Part shown: piece by piece, positions 26,875 through 36,069 of the stretch
How positions within the stretch are numbered: the stretch's first letter is position 1
Layout of the letters: each line of letters starts with the position of its first letter
NCBI RefSeq assembly: GCF_948329825.1
Contig: NZ_CAOJCM010000001.1
Location: forward strand, 1,397,467 to 1,461,466
Reading direction: 5' to 3'
Source: Paenibacillus sp. JJ-100
GTDB taxonomy: Bacteria > Bacillota > Bacilli > Paenibacillales > Paenibacillaceae
DNA: 64,000 nt
The notes under the pieces: model-generated
What the model was told of the DNA's origin: nothing
Databases searched by the model: none
The model's input: only the letters and a program-made list of their open reading frames with translations
Translations under genes and position numbers: made by a program

Positions 26875-28923
26875 ATGAAACGATCTCGCTTTACGGAGAA
26901 ACAGTTTATGAAAAAGGTACTCGGTATGTTCCTTGTGGTTGTAATGCTGGCTAGCATTGGCATACTGCCAGCTTCAAAGGTTCACGCAGCGGAAACTACC
27001 GTAACCTCTATGGAGTACTTCTCACCAGCAGACGGGCCTGTTATTTCAAAATCAGGGGTTGGCAAGGCCAGCTACGGATTTGTTATGCCTAAGTTCAATG
27101 GAGGCTCCGCGACATGGAATGATGTTTACAATGATGTGGGTGTTAATGTGAAAGTAGGCAACAACTGGGTTGATATCGACCAGGCAGGCGGATATATCTA
27201 TAACCAAAACTGGGGACACTGGAGCGATGGCGGGTTCAATGGCTATTGGTTCACCCTCTCGGCAACAACCGAGATTCAACTGTACTCCAAAGCGAATGGT
27301 GTTAAGCTGGAGTATCAACTTGTATTCCAAAACATCAACAAAACAACCATCACAGCGATGAATGCAACACAAGGTCCACAAATCACAGCAAGTTTCACAG
27401 GCGGTGCAGGCTTTACATATCCAACGTTCAACAATAATCCTGCGGTCACTTATGAAGCTGTTGCGGATGATTTGAAGGTGTATGTCAAACCTGTTAACAG
27501 CAGTACTTGGATCGATATTGACAATAACGCAGCCAGCGGCTGGATCTACGATCAAAATTTTGGCCAATTCACTGATGGCGGCGGCGGGTACTGGTTTAAC
27601 GTGACGGAGTCGATCAATGTCAAATTGGAATCAAAGACTTCTTCGGCTAACCTTGTTTATACCATTACGTTTAATGAACCTACAAGAAATTCATATGTCA
27701 TTACGCCATACGAAGGAACAACCTTCACAGCAGATGCAAATGGTTCCATTGGGGTTCCGCTTCCGAAAATTGATGGGGGAGCGCCAATTGCCAAAGAACT
27801 GGGTAATTTTGTATATCAAATTAACATCAATGGGCAATGGGTTGATTTGAGTAACTCCAGCCAGAGCAAATTTGCTTACTCCGGTAATGGGTACAACAAT
27901 ATGTCCGATGCCAATCAGTGGGGATACTGGGCCGATTACGTCTATGGCCTTTGGTTCCAGCCAATCCAAGAAAATATGCAGATCCGTATTGGATATCCGC
28001 TGAACGGACAGGCGGGTGGAAATATTGGCAACAATTTCGTCAACTATACCTTCATCGGCAATCCAAACGCCCCGCGTCCTGATGTATCCGATCAAGAGGA
28101 TATCTCAATCGGAACACCAACCGACCCGGCAATCGCGGGCATGAATCTCATCTGGCAGGATGAGTTTAACGGAACTACGCTGGATACAAGTAAATGGAAT
28201 TATGAAACAGGCTATTATCTCAACAATGATCCTGCTACTTGGGGATGGGGGAATGCAGAGCTTCAGCACTACACAAACAGCACCCAAAATGTATATGTAC
28301 AGGACGGAAAGCTGAATATCAAAGCCATGAACGACAGCAAATCTTTCCCTCAAGACCCAAATCGGTATGCACAATATTCTTCAGGAAAGATTAACACCAA
28401 GGATAAACTGTCCTTGAAGTACGGCAGAGTCGATTTTCGTGCCAAGCTTCCTACAGGTGATGGTGTATGGCCAGCACTGTGGATGCTTCCAAAAGATTCG
28501 GTGTACGGCACTTGGGCTGCATCAGGTGAAATTGATGTTATGGAAGCGAGAGGCCGTCTGCCTGGATCAGTAAGTGGTACCATACACTTTGGTGGACAAT
28601 GGCCTGGGAACCAGTACTCGGGCGGCGATTATCACTTCCCGGAGGGGCAAACGTTTGCCAATGATTATCATGTATACTCGGTAGTCTGGGAAGAAGACAA
28701 TATTAAATGGTATGTGGACGGCAAGTTTTACTATAAAGTCACTAACCAGCAGTGGTATTCCGCAGCTGCACCGAATAATCCGAATGCGCCTTTCGATGAG
28801 CCGTTCTACCTCATTATGAACTTGGCAGTCGGCGGAAACTTTGACGGCGGCCGTACTCCGAACGCTTCCGATATCCCCGCGACGATGCAAGTGGATTATG
28901 TACGCGTGTATAAAGAACAGTAA
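26875..28923 (+). CDS. secreted GH16 beta-glucanase (laminarinase-like) with N-terminal repeat domains
   Basis: 682 residues from the ATG at 26875 (AGGAGGG 5 nt before); an in-frame ATG at 26833 has no such site. Signal peptide of about 38 residues ending near VHA. Three ~100-residue repeats follow (about 45-335), each with a VxxGxxWVDI..AGGYIY-like core and W-rich GYWF segment; they look like accessory carbohydrate-binding modules. The catalytic domain (about 430-682) opens with WQDEFNGTTLDTSKW and holds GEIDVMEA (about residues 550-557), whose two Glu are nucleophile and acid/base. The family cuts beta-1,3(-1,4)-glucans outside the cell. It follows the YesMN pair that probably controls it. 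Confidence 0.93.
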   Translation: MKRSRFTEKQFMKKVLGMFLVVVMLASIGILPASKVHAAETTVTSMEYFSPADGPVISKSGVGKASYGFVMPKFNGGSATWNDVYNDVGVNVKVGNNWVDIDQAGGYIYNQNWGHWSDGGFNGYWFTLSATTEIQLYSKANGVKLEYQLVFQNINKTTITAMNATQGPQITASFTGGAGFTYPTFNNNPAVTYEAVADDLKVYVKPVNSSTWIDIDNNAASGWIYDQNFGQFTDGGGGYWFNVTESINVKLESKTSSANLVYTITFNEPTRNSYVITPYEGTTFTADANGSIGVPLPKIDGGAPIAKELGNFVYQININGQWVDLSNSSQSKFAYSGNGYNNMSDANQWGYWADYVYGLWFQPIQENMQIRIGYPLNGQAGGNIGNNFVNYTFIGNPNAPRPDVSDQEDISIGTPTDPAIAGMNLIWQDEFNGTTLDTSKWNYETGYYLNNDPATWGWGNAELQHYTNSTQNVYVQDGKLNIKAMNDSKSFPQDPNRYAQYSSGKINTKDKLSLKYGRVDFRAKLPTGDGVWPALWMLPKDSVYGTWAASGEIDVMEARGRLPGSVSGTIHFGGQWPGNQYSGGDYHFPEGQTFANDYHVYSVVWEEDNIKWYVDGKFYYKVTNQQWYSAAAPNNPNAPFDEPFYLIMNLAVGGNFDGGRTPNASDIPATMQVDYVRVYKEQ

Positions 28924-29453
28924 TGAAACAGCTGTTTCCGCGATTAACAAGCCGTTAATCTGATTAGGGAGGCTGAACAGGGGAATTTATGATAATTAAA
29001 ACATTGTTGTTAAAGCGGCAGATTTAAATAACATTTGTTTCTTCATAATAAGGTACGCGGAGATATAAAGAGATGATTTATTAAAAAAACTCGCTATGCA
29101 TAATTGTCGAGGGACAAGAACAGATTCCCATTGAAGTCGCTATTTAAGCGGCTTTTTTTATTTCATCGGTACAAGTTCGTGTCCCAAGCCAATGAAAGAA
29201 CATGTTCCTATTTACATACGAAAACTAATCTAAATTCGTTAAAAGTTCTTGTCCTGGGCTGGGGTTAATTACACTGTTTCATTAAATGGTGTAAACAATG
29301 AACTGGTTTAAAAAGTATTTACGAAGTTCACATCATAAATAACATATTATTTTTCCAAAAAGCAAACTATTTTACCATATATTTAGGAGCATTTAATCTA
29401 CTCTTATAAAGTAATCAATTTCATTATCTATAGTTACCAACGGAGGAGAGCGA
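28924..29453. other. intergenic stretch with a dispersed repeat
   Basis: Contains a 14-bp palindrome GAAACAGCTGTTTC (28924-28937), a short hairpin GATTAAC/GTTAATC (28942-28960) without a T run, and the dispersed repeat at 29107-29208. GGAGGAGAG for the next gene is at the end. No gene seen. Confidence 0.5.
29107..29208 (+). repeat. dispersed intergenic repeat, long form, with terminator
   Basis: A ~100-nt unit: GTCGAGGGACAAGAACA, then CCCATTGAAGTCGCT, the hairpin terminator (29134-29159), a TTTCATCGGTACAAGTT segment, and a TGTCCCAAGCCAATGAAAGA tail. It shares this order with the copy at 59418-59522, and shorter or decayed forms lie elsewhere. The outer GGGACAAGAAC and GTTCGTGTCCC arms can pair, giving a larger hairpin around the terminator. 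Confidence 0.75.
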
Positions 29454-31700
29454 ATGGATCCTAATTTGAAAGAAATGATCAAGCAAATGACATTAGAAGA
29501 AAAAGCAGAACTCTGCTCAGGTAGAGATTTCACGAATACCAATGCCATTGACCGTCTTGGGGTTCCCTCTATTATGATGTCAGATGGGCCTCACGGACTT
29601 AGAAAACAAGACGGGACTGCGGACCACCTAGGTATAAACAAAAGTTTACCAGCTACCTGCTTCCCATCCGGAAGTGGAGTTGCCTCATCGTGGAATCGTG
29701 AACTTGCCCATACGATGGGGACAGCACTCGGACAAGAAGCACAAGCAGCTGATATTTCGATTGTTTTGGGGCCTGCTGTGAATATCAAGCGTTCCCCGCT
29801 GTGTGGCCGAAATTTTGAATATTTTTCTGAAGACCCTTATTTATCGGGGACTTTGGCAGCTAGCTATATTTCAGGCGTACAAAGCCAAGGCGTGGGTACT
29901 TCTATCAAACATTTTGCTGTAAACAACCAGGAATATAAGCGTATGTCTGTCGATGCAGTGGTGGATGAACGGACTCTACGGGAAATTTATCTTGCAAGCT
30001 TTGAACATGCAGTGAAAGAGGCAGAGCCATGGACCGTCATGGCCGCTTATAACAAAGTAAATGGTGAATTTTGTTCCGAAAACAGCCGGTTACTGACTGA
30101 AATTCTCCGGGATGAATGGGGATTTTCGGGCGTAGTGGTCTCGGATTGGGGAGCTGTCAATGAACGGGATCAGGGACTAGCTGCCGGTCTGGAACTGGAA
30201 ATGCCCTCCAGTCATGGTGCGGGAAGCAAGAAAATTATTGAAGCTGTTCAATCGGGAAAGCTGAGCGAAGAGGTGCTGGATCAGTCTGTTGAGAGATTGT
30301 TGTCACTTGTATTCAAAGCTGTAGATAGCCAGCGGAAGTCAGTATCGGTTGATGTAGAGGCACAGCACCAATTGGCCAGAAAAATGGCAAGCGAATGCAT
30401 GGTCCTGCTCAAGAATGAGGAGAGCATTCTACCTCTAAACACCGAAGATTCCATTGCAGTTATCGGAGCATTTGCGCAGCACCCGCGCTACCAGGGCGGC
30501 GGTAGTTCACATGTTATACCAACGAAGCTGGATAACATCTATGAAGAAATCCTTAAAACAGCCACTGACAGTGCAAACCTCTCGTATGCGGCCGGTTATA
30601 CATTGGACGAAGATGTTGTAAACGAAGAACTGATCCAAGAAGCAGTAGCTGCCGCAAAGAATGCACAGGTTGCAGTTGTTTTTGCCGGGCTGCCTGAACG
30701 TTATGAGTCCGAAGGTTTCGACCGGAAACATCTTCAATTGCCCGAAAGTCACAGAACTTTAATTGAAGCAGTCGCGGAGGTTCAAGAGAACATTGTTGTT
30801 GTATTGAGCAATGGAGGTCCCATTGAAATGCCTTGGCTGGATAAAGTTAAGGGTGTATTGGAGGCATACCTTGGAGGTCAGGCTTTGGGCGGTGCGATCG
30901 CTGATATTCTCTTTGGAAGCGTAAATCCAAGCGGGAAACTGGCTGAGACATTTCCTAAAAAACTGATCCACAATCCGTCGTACTTGAATTTCCCCGGAGA
31001 CGGCGAGACTGTCGAATATCGAGAAGGTGTTTTTACTGGCTACCGTCATTACGATACAAGAGATGTTGAGCCTTTGTTTCCATTTGGCTTCGGTTTAAGC
31101 TACACCCAATTTGAATATAATGATCTACAGGTCAGTCATAAACAGATCAAAGATACCGACAGTGTAGCGGTTTCAGTAACAATTAAAAACACGGGTGAAA
31201 CAGAGGGAAAAGAGGCCGTTCAGCTATATGTACGTGATGTGGAATCAACGGTCCCACGTCCACTTCAGGAATTGAAGGGGTACGCCAAAGTTTCACTTCA
31301 GCCTGGTGAAGAGACCACTGTACATTTTGAACTGGGCAAAAGAGCCTTTGCTTTCTACGATGTTAAGCTGAAAGACTGGCATGTGGAGACAGGGAAATTC
31401 GACATTATGGTCGGAAAATCTTCAAGAGAGATTGAACTCACTGAAACGATCGAGGTAGAATCGAGCGTAATAGTTACCAAACCAATTACTAGGCATTCCA
31501 CATTCGGTGAATTACTGCAGCATCCCGTTGGAGCTGAAATTATGGCTGCGATGGGGCAATATGACGGGAATGGAGCAGGATTGGGTGAGGGAATGCAGGA
31601 ATTAATTATGGGTACCACATTGCACAATGCAGCACTTATGAGCAACGGTCTGTTCACAGAAGAAACACTTCAAAGTATCTTATCCGCTGTTAACCGTTGA
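29454..31700 (+). CDS. GH3 beta-glucosidase (intracellular) with extra C-terminal helical module
   Basis: 748 residues, no signal peptide. GH3 N-terminal domain (about 1-300) with nucleophile Asp in [17 protein letters not shown]3 C-terminal domain (about 320-540) and a fibronectin-III-like domain (about 575-655) follow, the order of thermostable beta-glucosidase B. The last ~65 residues, from [17 protein letters not shown], form a separate helical tail that resembles the end of the GH78 enzyme and the start of the SDR in this window. It should cleave beta-glucosides in the cytoplasm. GGAGGAGAG precedes the ATG. It could finish beta-glucan fragments released by the GH16 enzyme upstream. Confidence 0.92.
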   Translation: MDPNLKEMIKQMTLEEKAELCSGRDFTNTNAIDRLGVPSIMMSDGPHGLRKQDGTADHLGINKSLPATCFPSGSGVASSWNRELAHTMGTALGQEAQAADISIVLGPAVNIKRSPLCGRNFEYFSEDPYLSGTLAASYISGVQSQGVGTSIKHFAVNNQEYKRMSVDAVVDERTLREIYLASFEHAVKEAEPWTVMAAYNKVNGEFCSENSRLLTEILRDEWGFSGVVVSDWGAVNERDQGLAAGLELEMPSSHGAGSKKIIEAVQSGKLSEEVLDQSVERLLSLVFKAVDSQRKSVSVDVEAQHQLARKMASECMVLLKNEESILPLNTEDSIAVIGAFAQHPRYQGGGSSHVIPTKLDNIYEEILKTATDSANLSYAAGYTLDEDVVNEELIQEAVAAAKNAQVAVVFAGLPERYESEGFDRKHLQLPESHRTLIEAVAEVQENIVVVLSNGGPIEMPWLDKVKGVLEAYLGGQALGGAIADILFGSVNPSGKLAETFPKKLIHNPSYLNFPGDGETVEYREGVFTGYRHYDTRDVEPLFPFGFGLSYTQFEYNDLQVSHKQIKDTDSVAVSVTIKNTGETEGKEAVQLYVRDVESTVPRPLQELKGYAKVSLQPGEETTVHFELGKRAFAFYDVKLKDWHVETGKFDIMVGKSSREIELTETIEVESSVIVTKPITRHSTFGELLQHPVGAEIMAAMGQYDGNGAGLGEGMQELIMGTTLHNAALMSNGLFTEETLQSILSAVNR

Positions 31701-31715
31701 ATGAATGCATCGTTA

Positions 31716-31741
31716 GAATAAGCCCGCCATCGGGCTTATTC
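31716..31741. terminator. bidirectional terminator overlapping the end of the AraC gene
   Basis: GAATAAGCCCG (31716-31726) and CGGGCTTATTC (31731-31741), 4-nt loop. The right arm includes the stop codon of the convergent AraC gene (31736-31738), so one palindrome serves both GH3 and AraC genes. The T runs are short. Confidence 0.7.
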
Positions 31742-32959
31742 CTCTAACATATGATGCGTTTGTTGATACTGCTTAGGGGTTCTACCTGTGTGTTTTTTAA
31801 AAATCTTGGTGAAATAACTTTGATCCGTAAAACTCAAAAGAGATCCGACTTCAGAAAGCGGAGTTCTTGTAAATTGAATCATATGTTTAGCTTCCTCAAT
31901 TTTGATCTGTTGAATATATTCATTCACGGGAACCCCCACTTCTTTTTTAAATAGTACAGACAGATAGTTTGGGCTAATATCGGCATGTTCAGCAATTTCG
32001 TCGTGTGTAATTTTGGAATAACGGTGGTTATATATATAATTTTTGCAGAGTGTTACGATTTTAGAATGCTGTGATTCTTTAACCTTAGAGACTTTCTCGG
32101 TTAACGAAAAAAATGCTTCCAAACAACATTGATCGATTTCTTTATCGGTCCGTAGTTCCTCGAGTCGCTGTATGTAGAGATCACTTACCGAAAAAGCAAT
32201 CTCCGAATAGAGACCCCCGTCGATTGCTGCTCTGGCTGCAAGAGCTATTCCGATGATGCCAAGATTCTTTTTAGAACGGATATGACTTGATTTGGACAGG
32301 ACTCCTGTATTTTCATGACCAAGTTGTGTAAAGTCTTTAAGCATGTCCAATTTACCTTCCTTGACAATCGTCAACAGTTTTTTTTCATTCAGTGGGTTGT
32401 GATGGAGCATCTCATCATAGCCATTTGAAGAATTTATGGGACCTTGTATTTCTTTTTCTATGATGAGCGTACCACGCAAATAGTCCTGTAATACATCTTC
32501 AGCCTTGATCAATTCATGATTAAACATTTGATTAATCAAAATCGTGATGTTGATTAGCCTCTCATGGTTTATCACAGGAACAGATTGATAATAACGATAT
32601 ACTTGTTCCCGGTTCGCAAAGAGATGTGTGTCATTGATAAGCCCATTTATTTTATGTTCAATCAAAGTAAATGGAAGGGAAGGTCCTAAAATGATGGTTC
32701 CTTCATCGTTCAGATCGTTACCAATACGAATGAGAATGTAGTTCTCAAAAAACATTGTTCTTACAACAGATGGATCTTCTTTACATATGGATGGATCAAA
32801 ACCCAACACTGAAAAAAAGAATTGTTTATCATTTTTGTACAGCGGATTAAGTATTCGATTACCCAGCAGTTCGAATTGAACCTCTCCGGTGGAACTTACA
32901 TAGAAAATGGACATATCAAAGAGTTCTGCAATAAGTTTACATTGACGTTTTAGATCCAT
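31736..32959 (-). CDS. AraC-family transcriptional regulator
   Basis: 407 residues. The C-terminal ~100 residues contain two helix-turn-helix units (HADISPNYLSVLFKKEVG and SFTDQSYFTKIFKKHTG), the AraC signature. The N-terminal ~300 residues are not a receiver domain; they resemble the sensory part of large AraC proteins in Bacillota that regulate glycoside utilisation, but I see no named domain. It is divergent from the GH78 gene with about 150 bp between, and convergent with GH3. Control of the GH78 and sugar symporter genes is the natural inference. GGAGCC lies before the ATG at 32959. Confidence 0.88.
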   Translation of the reverse strand: MDLKRQCKLIAELFDMSIFYVSSTGEVQFELLGNRILNPLYKNDKQFFFSVLGFDPSICKEDPSVVRTMFFENYILIRIGNDLNDEGTIILGPSLPFTLIEHKINGLINDTHLFANREQVYRYYQSVPVINHERLINITILINQMFNHELIKAEDVLQDYLRGTLIIEKEIQGPINSSNGYDEMLHHNPLNEKKLLTIVKEGKLDMLKDFTQLGHENTGVLSKSSHIRSKKNLGIIGIALAARAAIDGGLYSEIAFSVSDLYIQRLEELRTDKEIDQCCLEAFFSLTEKVSKVKESQHSKIVTLCKNYIYNHRYSKITHDEIAEHADISPNYLSVLFKKEVGVPVNEYIQQIKIEEAKHMIQFTRTPLSEVGSLLSFTDQSYFTKIFKKHTGRTPKQYQQTHHMLEE

Positions 32960-33056
32960 TTTGTGTTTGGCTCCTTTTAATCATCTAATCACATCAAAAT
33001 TATAAAATTACAATGATATTACCATATTGTATGAGGAGAATTCATTATGATAATTT

Positions 33057-33070
33057 AGTAAGCGTTAACA
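33057..33070 (+). promoter_or_regulatory. cre-like site before the GH78 gene
   Basis: AGTAAGCGTTAACA matches 13 of 14 positions of the CcpA box TGWAARCGYTWNCW, the only deviation being the first base. It sits about 40 bp before the GH78 start, as expected for catabolite repression. Confidence 0.55.
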
Positions 33071-33108
33071 TTTTGGTGTGAGATCTATGTTGAAAGGTGG
33101 GTTATCTC

Positions 33109-35838
33109 ATGGAATTAAAGGATTTCCGGATTGAATACATGCAAAACCCGATTGGGCTAGACACAATAAACCCAAGATTCTCATGGAAATTAGGTTCGAC
33201 TGATCAGGACGTTATGCAATCCGCTTACCGAATAAAAGTGACACAAGATCTGCAGAAAGTCTGGGATTCTGGAAAGAGGGATGAAGACGTCTCCGTTTTA
33301 GTGGAATATGCTGGCCCTCGTTTAGAGGCCTCGACTGTGTACCAAGTTCAAGTCGATGTTTGGGATAACAAAGGTAATCACGCAGCCATGGAAGGACATT
33401 TTGAGACCGGCTTGCTGGAAGGCAGCAACTTTCAGGCCGAGTGGATCACACATCCATTCCAGAGCGAAGAAAGTGCCCCACCCGTTTTTTACAAAGAATT
33501 CACCGTCGAAAAGGAGATTCAGCAAGCCCGAATTTATACGACATCCCTCGGAGTTTATGAAATTACTCTCAATGGGACGAGAGTAGGAGAAAACTACTTT
33601 GCACCTGGATGGACGAATTACAACGAGCGCTTGCAGTATCAGACTTACCGTTTGGACGGCATGTTAGAGAGTCAGAATAAAATAGAGATTACGGTGGGGA
33701 ATGGCTGGTATAAAGGCATATTTGGTTTTACTTGCGCTCCGAACCATTACGGGGATAGAGTCGCTGCACTTGCGGAAATCCACATTGTCTATACGGATGG
33801 GTCAAAAGACATCATTGCAACCGACAAAAGTTGGCAGGTGACTACCGGACCTATACGTTCAAGTGAAATTTACATGGGCGAGACTTACGATTCTTGTTTT
33901 GATGAAAGTCAGTCCTTCCAAGTGGAGACGATCTCATTCGATAAAAATCGCCTTGTTGCTCAGGAAAGTGAACCTGTCAAAATCACAAAAAGGCTTCCTG
34001 CACTTCAATTGATTACTACTCCTAAAGGAGAATGTGTCATTGATTTCGGACAAATCCTTACGGGGTTTGTAGAGCTTCGAACAAAAGGGCGAAAAGGTCA
34101 AACGATAACGATACGGCATGCTGAAGTCCTTGATAAGGAGGGAAATTTCTATCCAGATACGTTAAGGCAGGCGGTATCCATTGATCGATTGATCTGTAAC
34201 GGTAAAGATCAAATTTTCCGTCCTCATTTCACTTTCCACGGATTTCGCTATATCGCCATTGAAGGGATAGATGAGATCCAGCTTGATCAATTCACAGCTT
34301 GCGTATTGCACTCACATCTGGATGAAACAGGCAGTTTCGTGACCTCCAATGCGATGGTGAACCAATTGCAAAGCAACATTCAGTGGAGCCAAAGAGGCAA
34401 CTTTCTTGATATACCGACGGATTGCCCTCAACGAGACGAGCGCCTAGGGTGGACAGGAGATGCACAAGTATTTGCTGGGACAGCTGCGTTCAATATGAAC
34501 GTTGCCTCCTTCTTCAAGAAATGGCTGCGCGACCTTGCCTCTGAACAGACGGAGGAATATGGGGTTCCCCATGTTATTCCTAACATTCTTGGGAATCAGG
34601 AAGGTGCTGCCGCTTGGAGTGATGCCGCTGTTATTGTCCCTTGGGTCATGTACCAAACCTATGGAGACCTTCGCTTGCTGCGAGAACAATACGACAGCAT
34701 GAAGGGGTGGATTGATTATATTACTGCACGTTGTGGAGCCAATGGATTATGGCAGACTGGTTATCAATACGGGGACTGGTTAGGGTTGGACAAAGAGGAG
34801 ATTAGTAACGATAGAACAGGGGCTACAGATATTTATCTGGTGGCAAACGCTTATTATGCCTATTCGACCGAACTTGTTGCCAGAACGGCCAAACTTCTGA
34901 ACAAAACCGAAGATGCTTTACGTTACGAAAAATTGTATAGCGAAATCAAACAAGCCTTCAATGTAGAATATATCTCTTCAACCGGCAGAATGGTCAGCGA
35001 AACACAAACGGCTTGCGTGTTAGCTCTACACTTCGATCTTGCCGAGGAAAGATACAAGGATCGGATCCGAAAGACGCTTGAAAACAATATTGCAAAACAT
35101 AAGAACCATCTCACGACAGGATTTGTTGGTACTCCATATCTGTGTCATGCCTTATCGGACAATGACTTGCATGACCTTGCCGGCACTTTGTTTTTAAAGG
35201 AAGATTTTCCATCCTGGCTATACGCCGTGAAAAAAGGGGCTACCACGATATGGGAACGGTGGAATTCAATTCTACCCAATGGTGATTTCGATACATCTGG
35301 TATGAACTCCTTAAATCATTACGCCTATGGTTCGATTGGTGAATGGATGTATAGAAAACTCGCAGGAATTAATTCAATTGAAGCAGGTTATAAGAAGATT
35401 CTAATAAAACCTCAATTCATCCAAGGAATCAGTTCGGTAGATGCTACTTTTGATTCAGTCTACGGAGAGATTAAAAGCTCTTGGTCATGCAGAGCAGGCA
35501 AAATTATTGTAAATGTAACTATACCAGCAAATACAACAGCAATTATTGTGCTGCCTGAGAAAACAGTGCCTGTGGAGGTTGGTTCCGGATCTTACAGCTT
35601 CGAATATGCGACGGAAACGAGTCTCGAAAGAGAACGGTTTACGATGGATTCCACTCTCAAAGAGATTGTGGAAGAGCCCACAGCAGTTCGAATGTTAAAC
35701 GAGCACGCTCCCGGTATGCTGGATCACCCGATGATCCAATATGCATATGATTTTTCTGTAAGCGAACTGCTGGCCAATACCCCTGAGGAGACTGAACAGT
35801 TATTTAGAAGAGTCATTCAAATGCTCAATGCGTCCTAG
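33109..35838 (+). CDS. GH78 alpha-L-rhamnosidase (intracellular) with extra C-terminal helical module
   Basis: 909 residues from the ATG at 33109 (AAAGGTGG 8 nt before). No signal peptide. Beta-sandwich domains (about 1-330) precede the (alpha/alpha)6 catalytic barrel. DCPQRDERLGWTGD (about residue 440) carries the catalytic acid region and GATTIWERWNS (about 710) the second catalytic Glu. A C-terminal beta domain ends near residue 840, and a ~65-residue helical tail from DSTLKEIVEEPTAVRML follows, like that of the GH3 enzyme. It should release L-rhamnose from plant glycosides in the cytoplasm. It is followed by a terminator and a sugar symporter; regulation by the divergent AraC protein and CcpA is likely. 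Confidence 0.93.
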   Translation: MELKDFRIEYMQNPIGLDTINPRFSWKLGSTDQDVMQSAYRIKVTQDLQKVWDSGKRDEDVSVLVEYAGPRLEASTVYQVQVDVWDNKGNHAAMEGHFETGLLEGSNFQAEWITHPFQSEESAPPVFYKEFTVEKEIQQARIYTTSLGVYEITLNGTRVGENYFAPGWTNYNERLQYQTYRLDGMLESQNKIEITVGNGWYKGIFGFTCAPNHYGDRVAALAEIHIVYTDGSKDIIATDKSWQVTTGPIRSSEIYMGETYDSCFDESQSFQVETISFDKNRLVAQESEPVKITKRLPALQLITTPKGECVIDFGQILTGFVELRTKGRKGQTITIRHAEVLDKEGNFYPDTLRQAVSIDRLICNGKDQIFRPHFTFHGFRYIAIEGIDEIQLDQFTACVLHSHLDETGSFVTSNAMVNQLQSNIQWSQRGNFLDIPTDCPQRDERLGWTGDAQVFAGTAAFNMNVASFFKKWLRDLASEQTEEYGVPHVIPNILGNQEGAAAWSDAAVIVPWVMYQTYGDLRLLREQYDSMKGWIDYITARCGANGLWQTGYQYGDWLGLDKEEISNDRTGATDIYLVANAYYAYSTELVARTAKLLNKTEDALRYEKLYSEIKQAFNVEYISSTGRMVSETQTACVLALHFDLAEERYKDRIRKTLENNIAKHKNHLTTGFVGTPYLCHALSDNDLHDLAGTLFLKEDFPSWLYAVKKGATTIWERWNSILPNGDFDTSGMNSLNHYAYGSIGEWMYRKLAGINSIEAGYKKILIKPQFIQGISSVDATFDSVYGEIKSSWSCRAGKIIVNVTIPANTTAIIVLPEKTVPVEVGSGSYSFEYATETSLERERFTMDSTLKEIVEEPTAVRMLNEHAPGMLDHPMIQYAYDFSVSELLANTPEETEQLFRRVIQMLNAS

Positions 35839-35865
35839 GTTTAAAGGAAAAAGGTTTGAATATAG

Positions 35866-35898
35866 AAGGCGCTGCCGAAAACGAGCAGCGCCTTTTCC
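35866..35898 (+). terminator. intrinsic terminator of the GH78 gene
   Basis: AAGGCGCTGC (35866-35875) pairs with GCAGCGCCTT (35885-35894), then T run. It starts about 27 bp after the stop codon. Confidence 0.88.
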
Positions 35899-36026
35899 TA
35901 TTACAGAAATTCTTTTTTTGAAGAATGAAATATTAGTGCATAAAAAATGCAGAGTCCCGACATGAAAATACTAAAAAGATAATCAATCTACCATATTTAT
36001 GAATTGATGAGGACTAAAATATTATT

Positions 36027-36040
36027 TGAAAGCGTTACCA
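36027..36040 (+). promoter_or_regulatory. cre site before the GPH symporter gene
   Basis: TGAAAGCGTTACCA fits every position of the CcpA consensus TGWAARCGYTWNCW. It is 30 bp before the GTG start, so bound CcpA would block transcription in the presence of preferred sugars. Confidence 0.65.
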
Positions 36041-36069
36041 TTCAGTGCATGAATTAAGGGGGAACAGCA

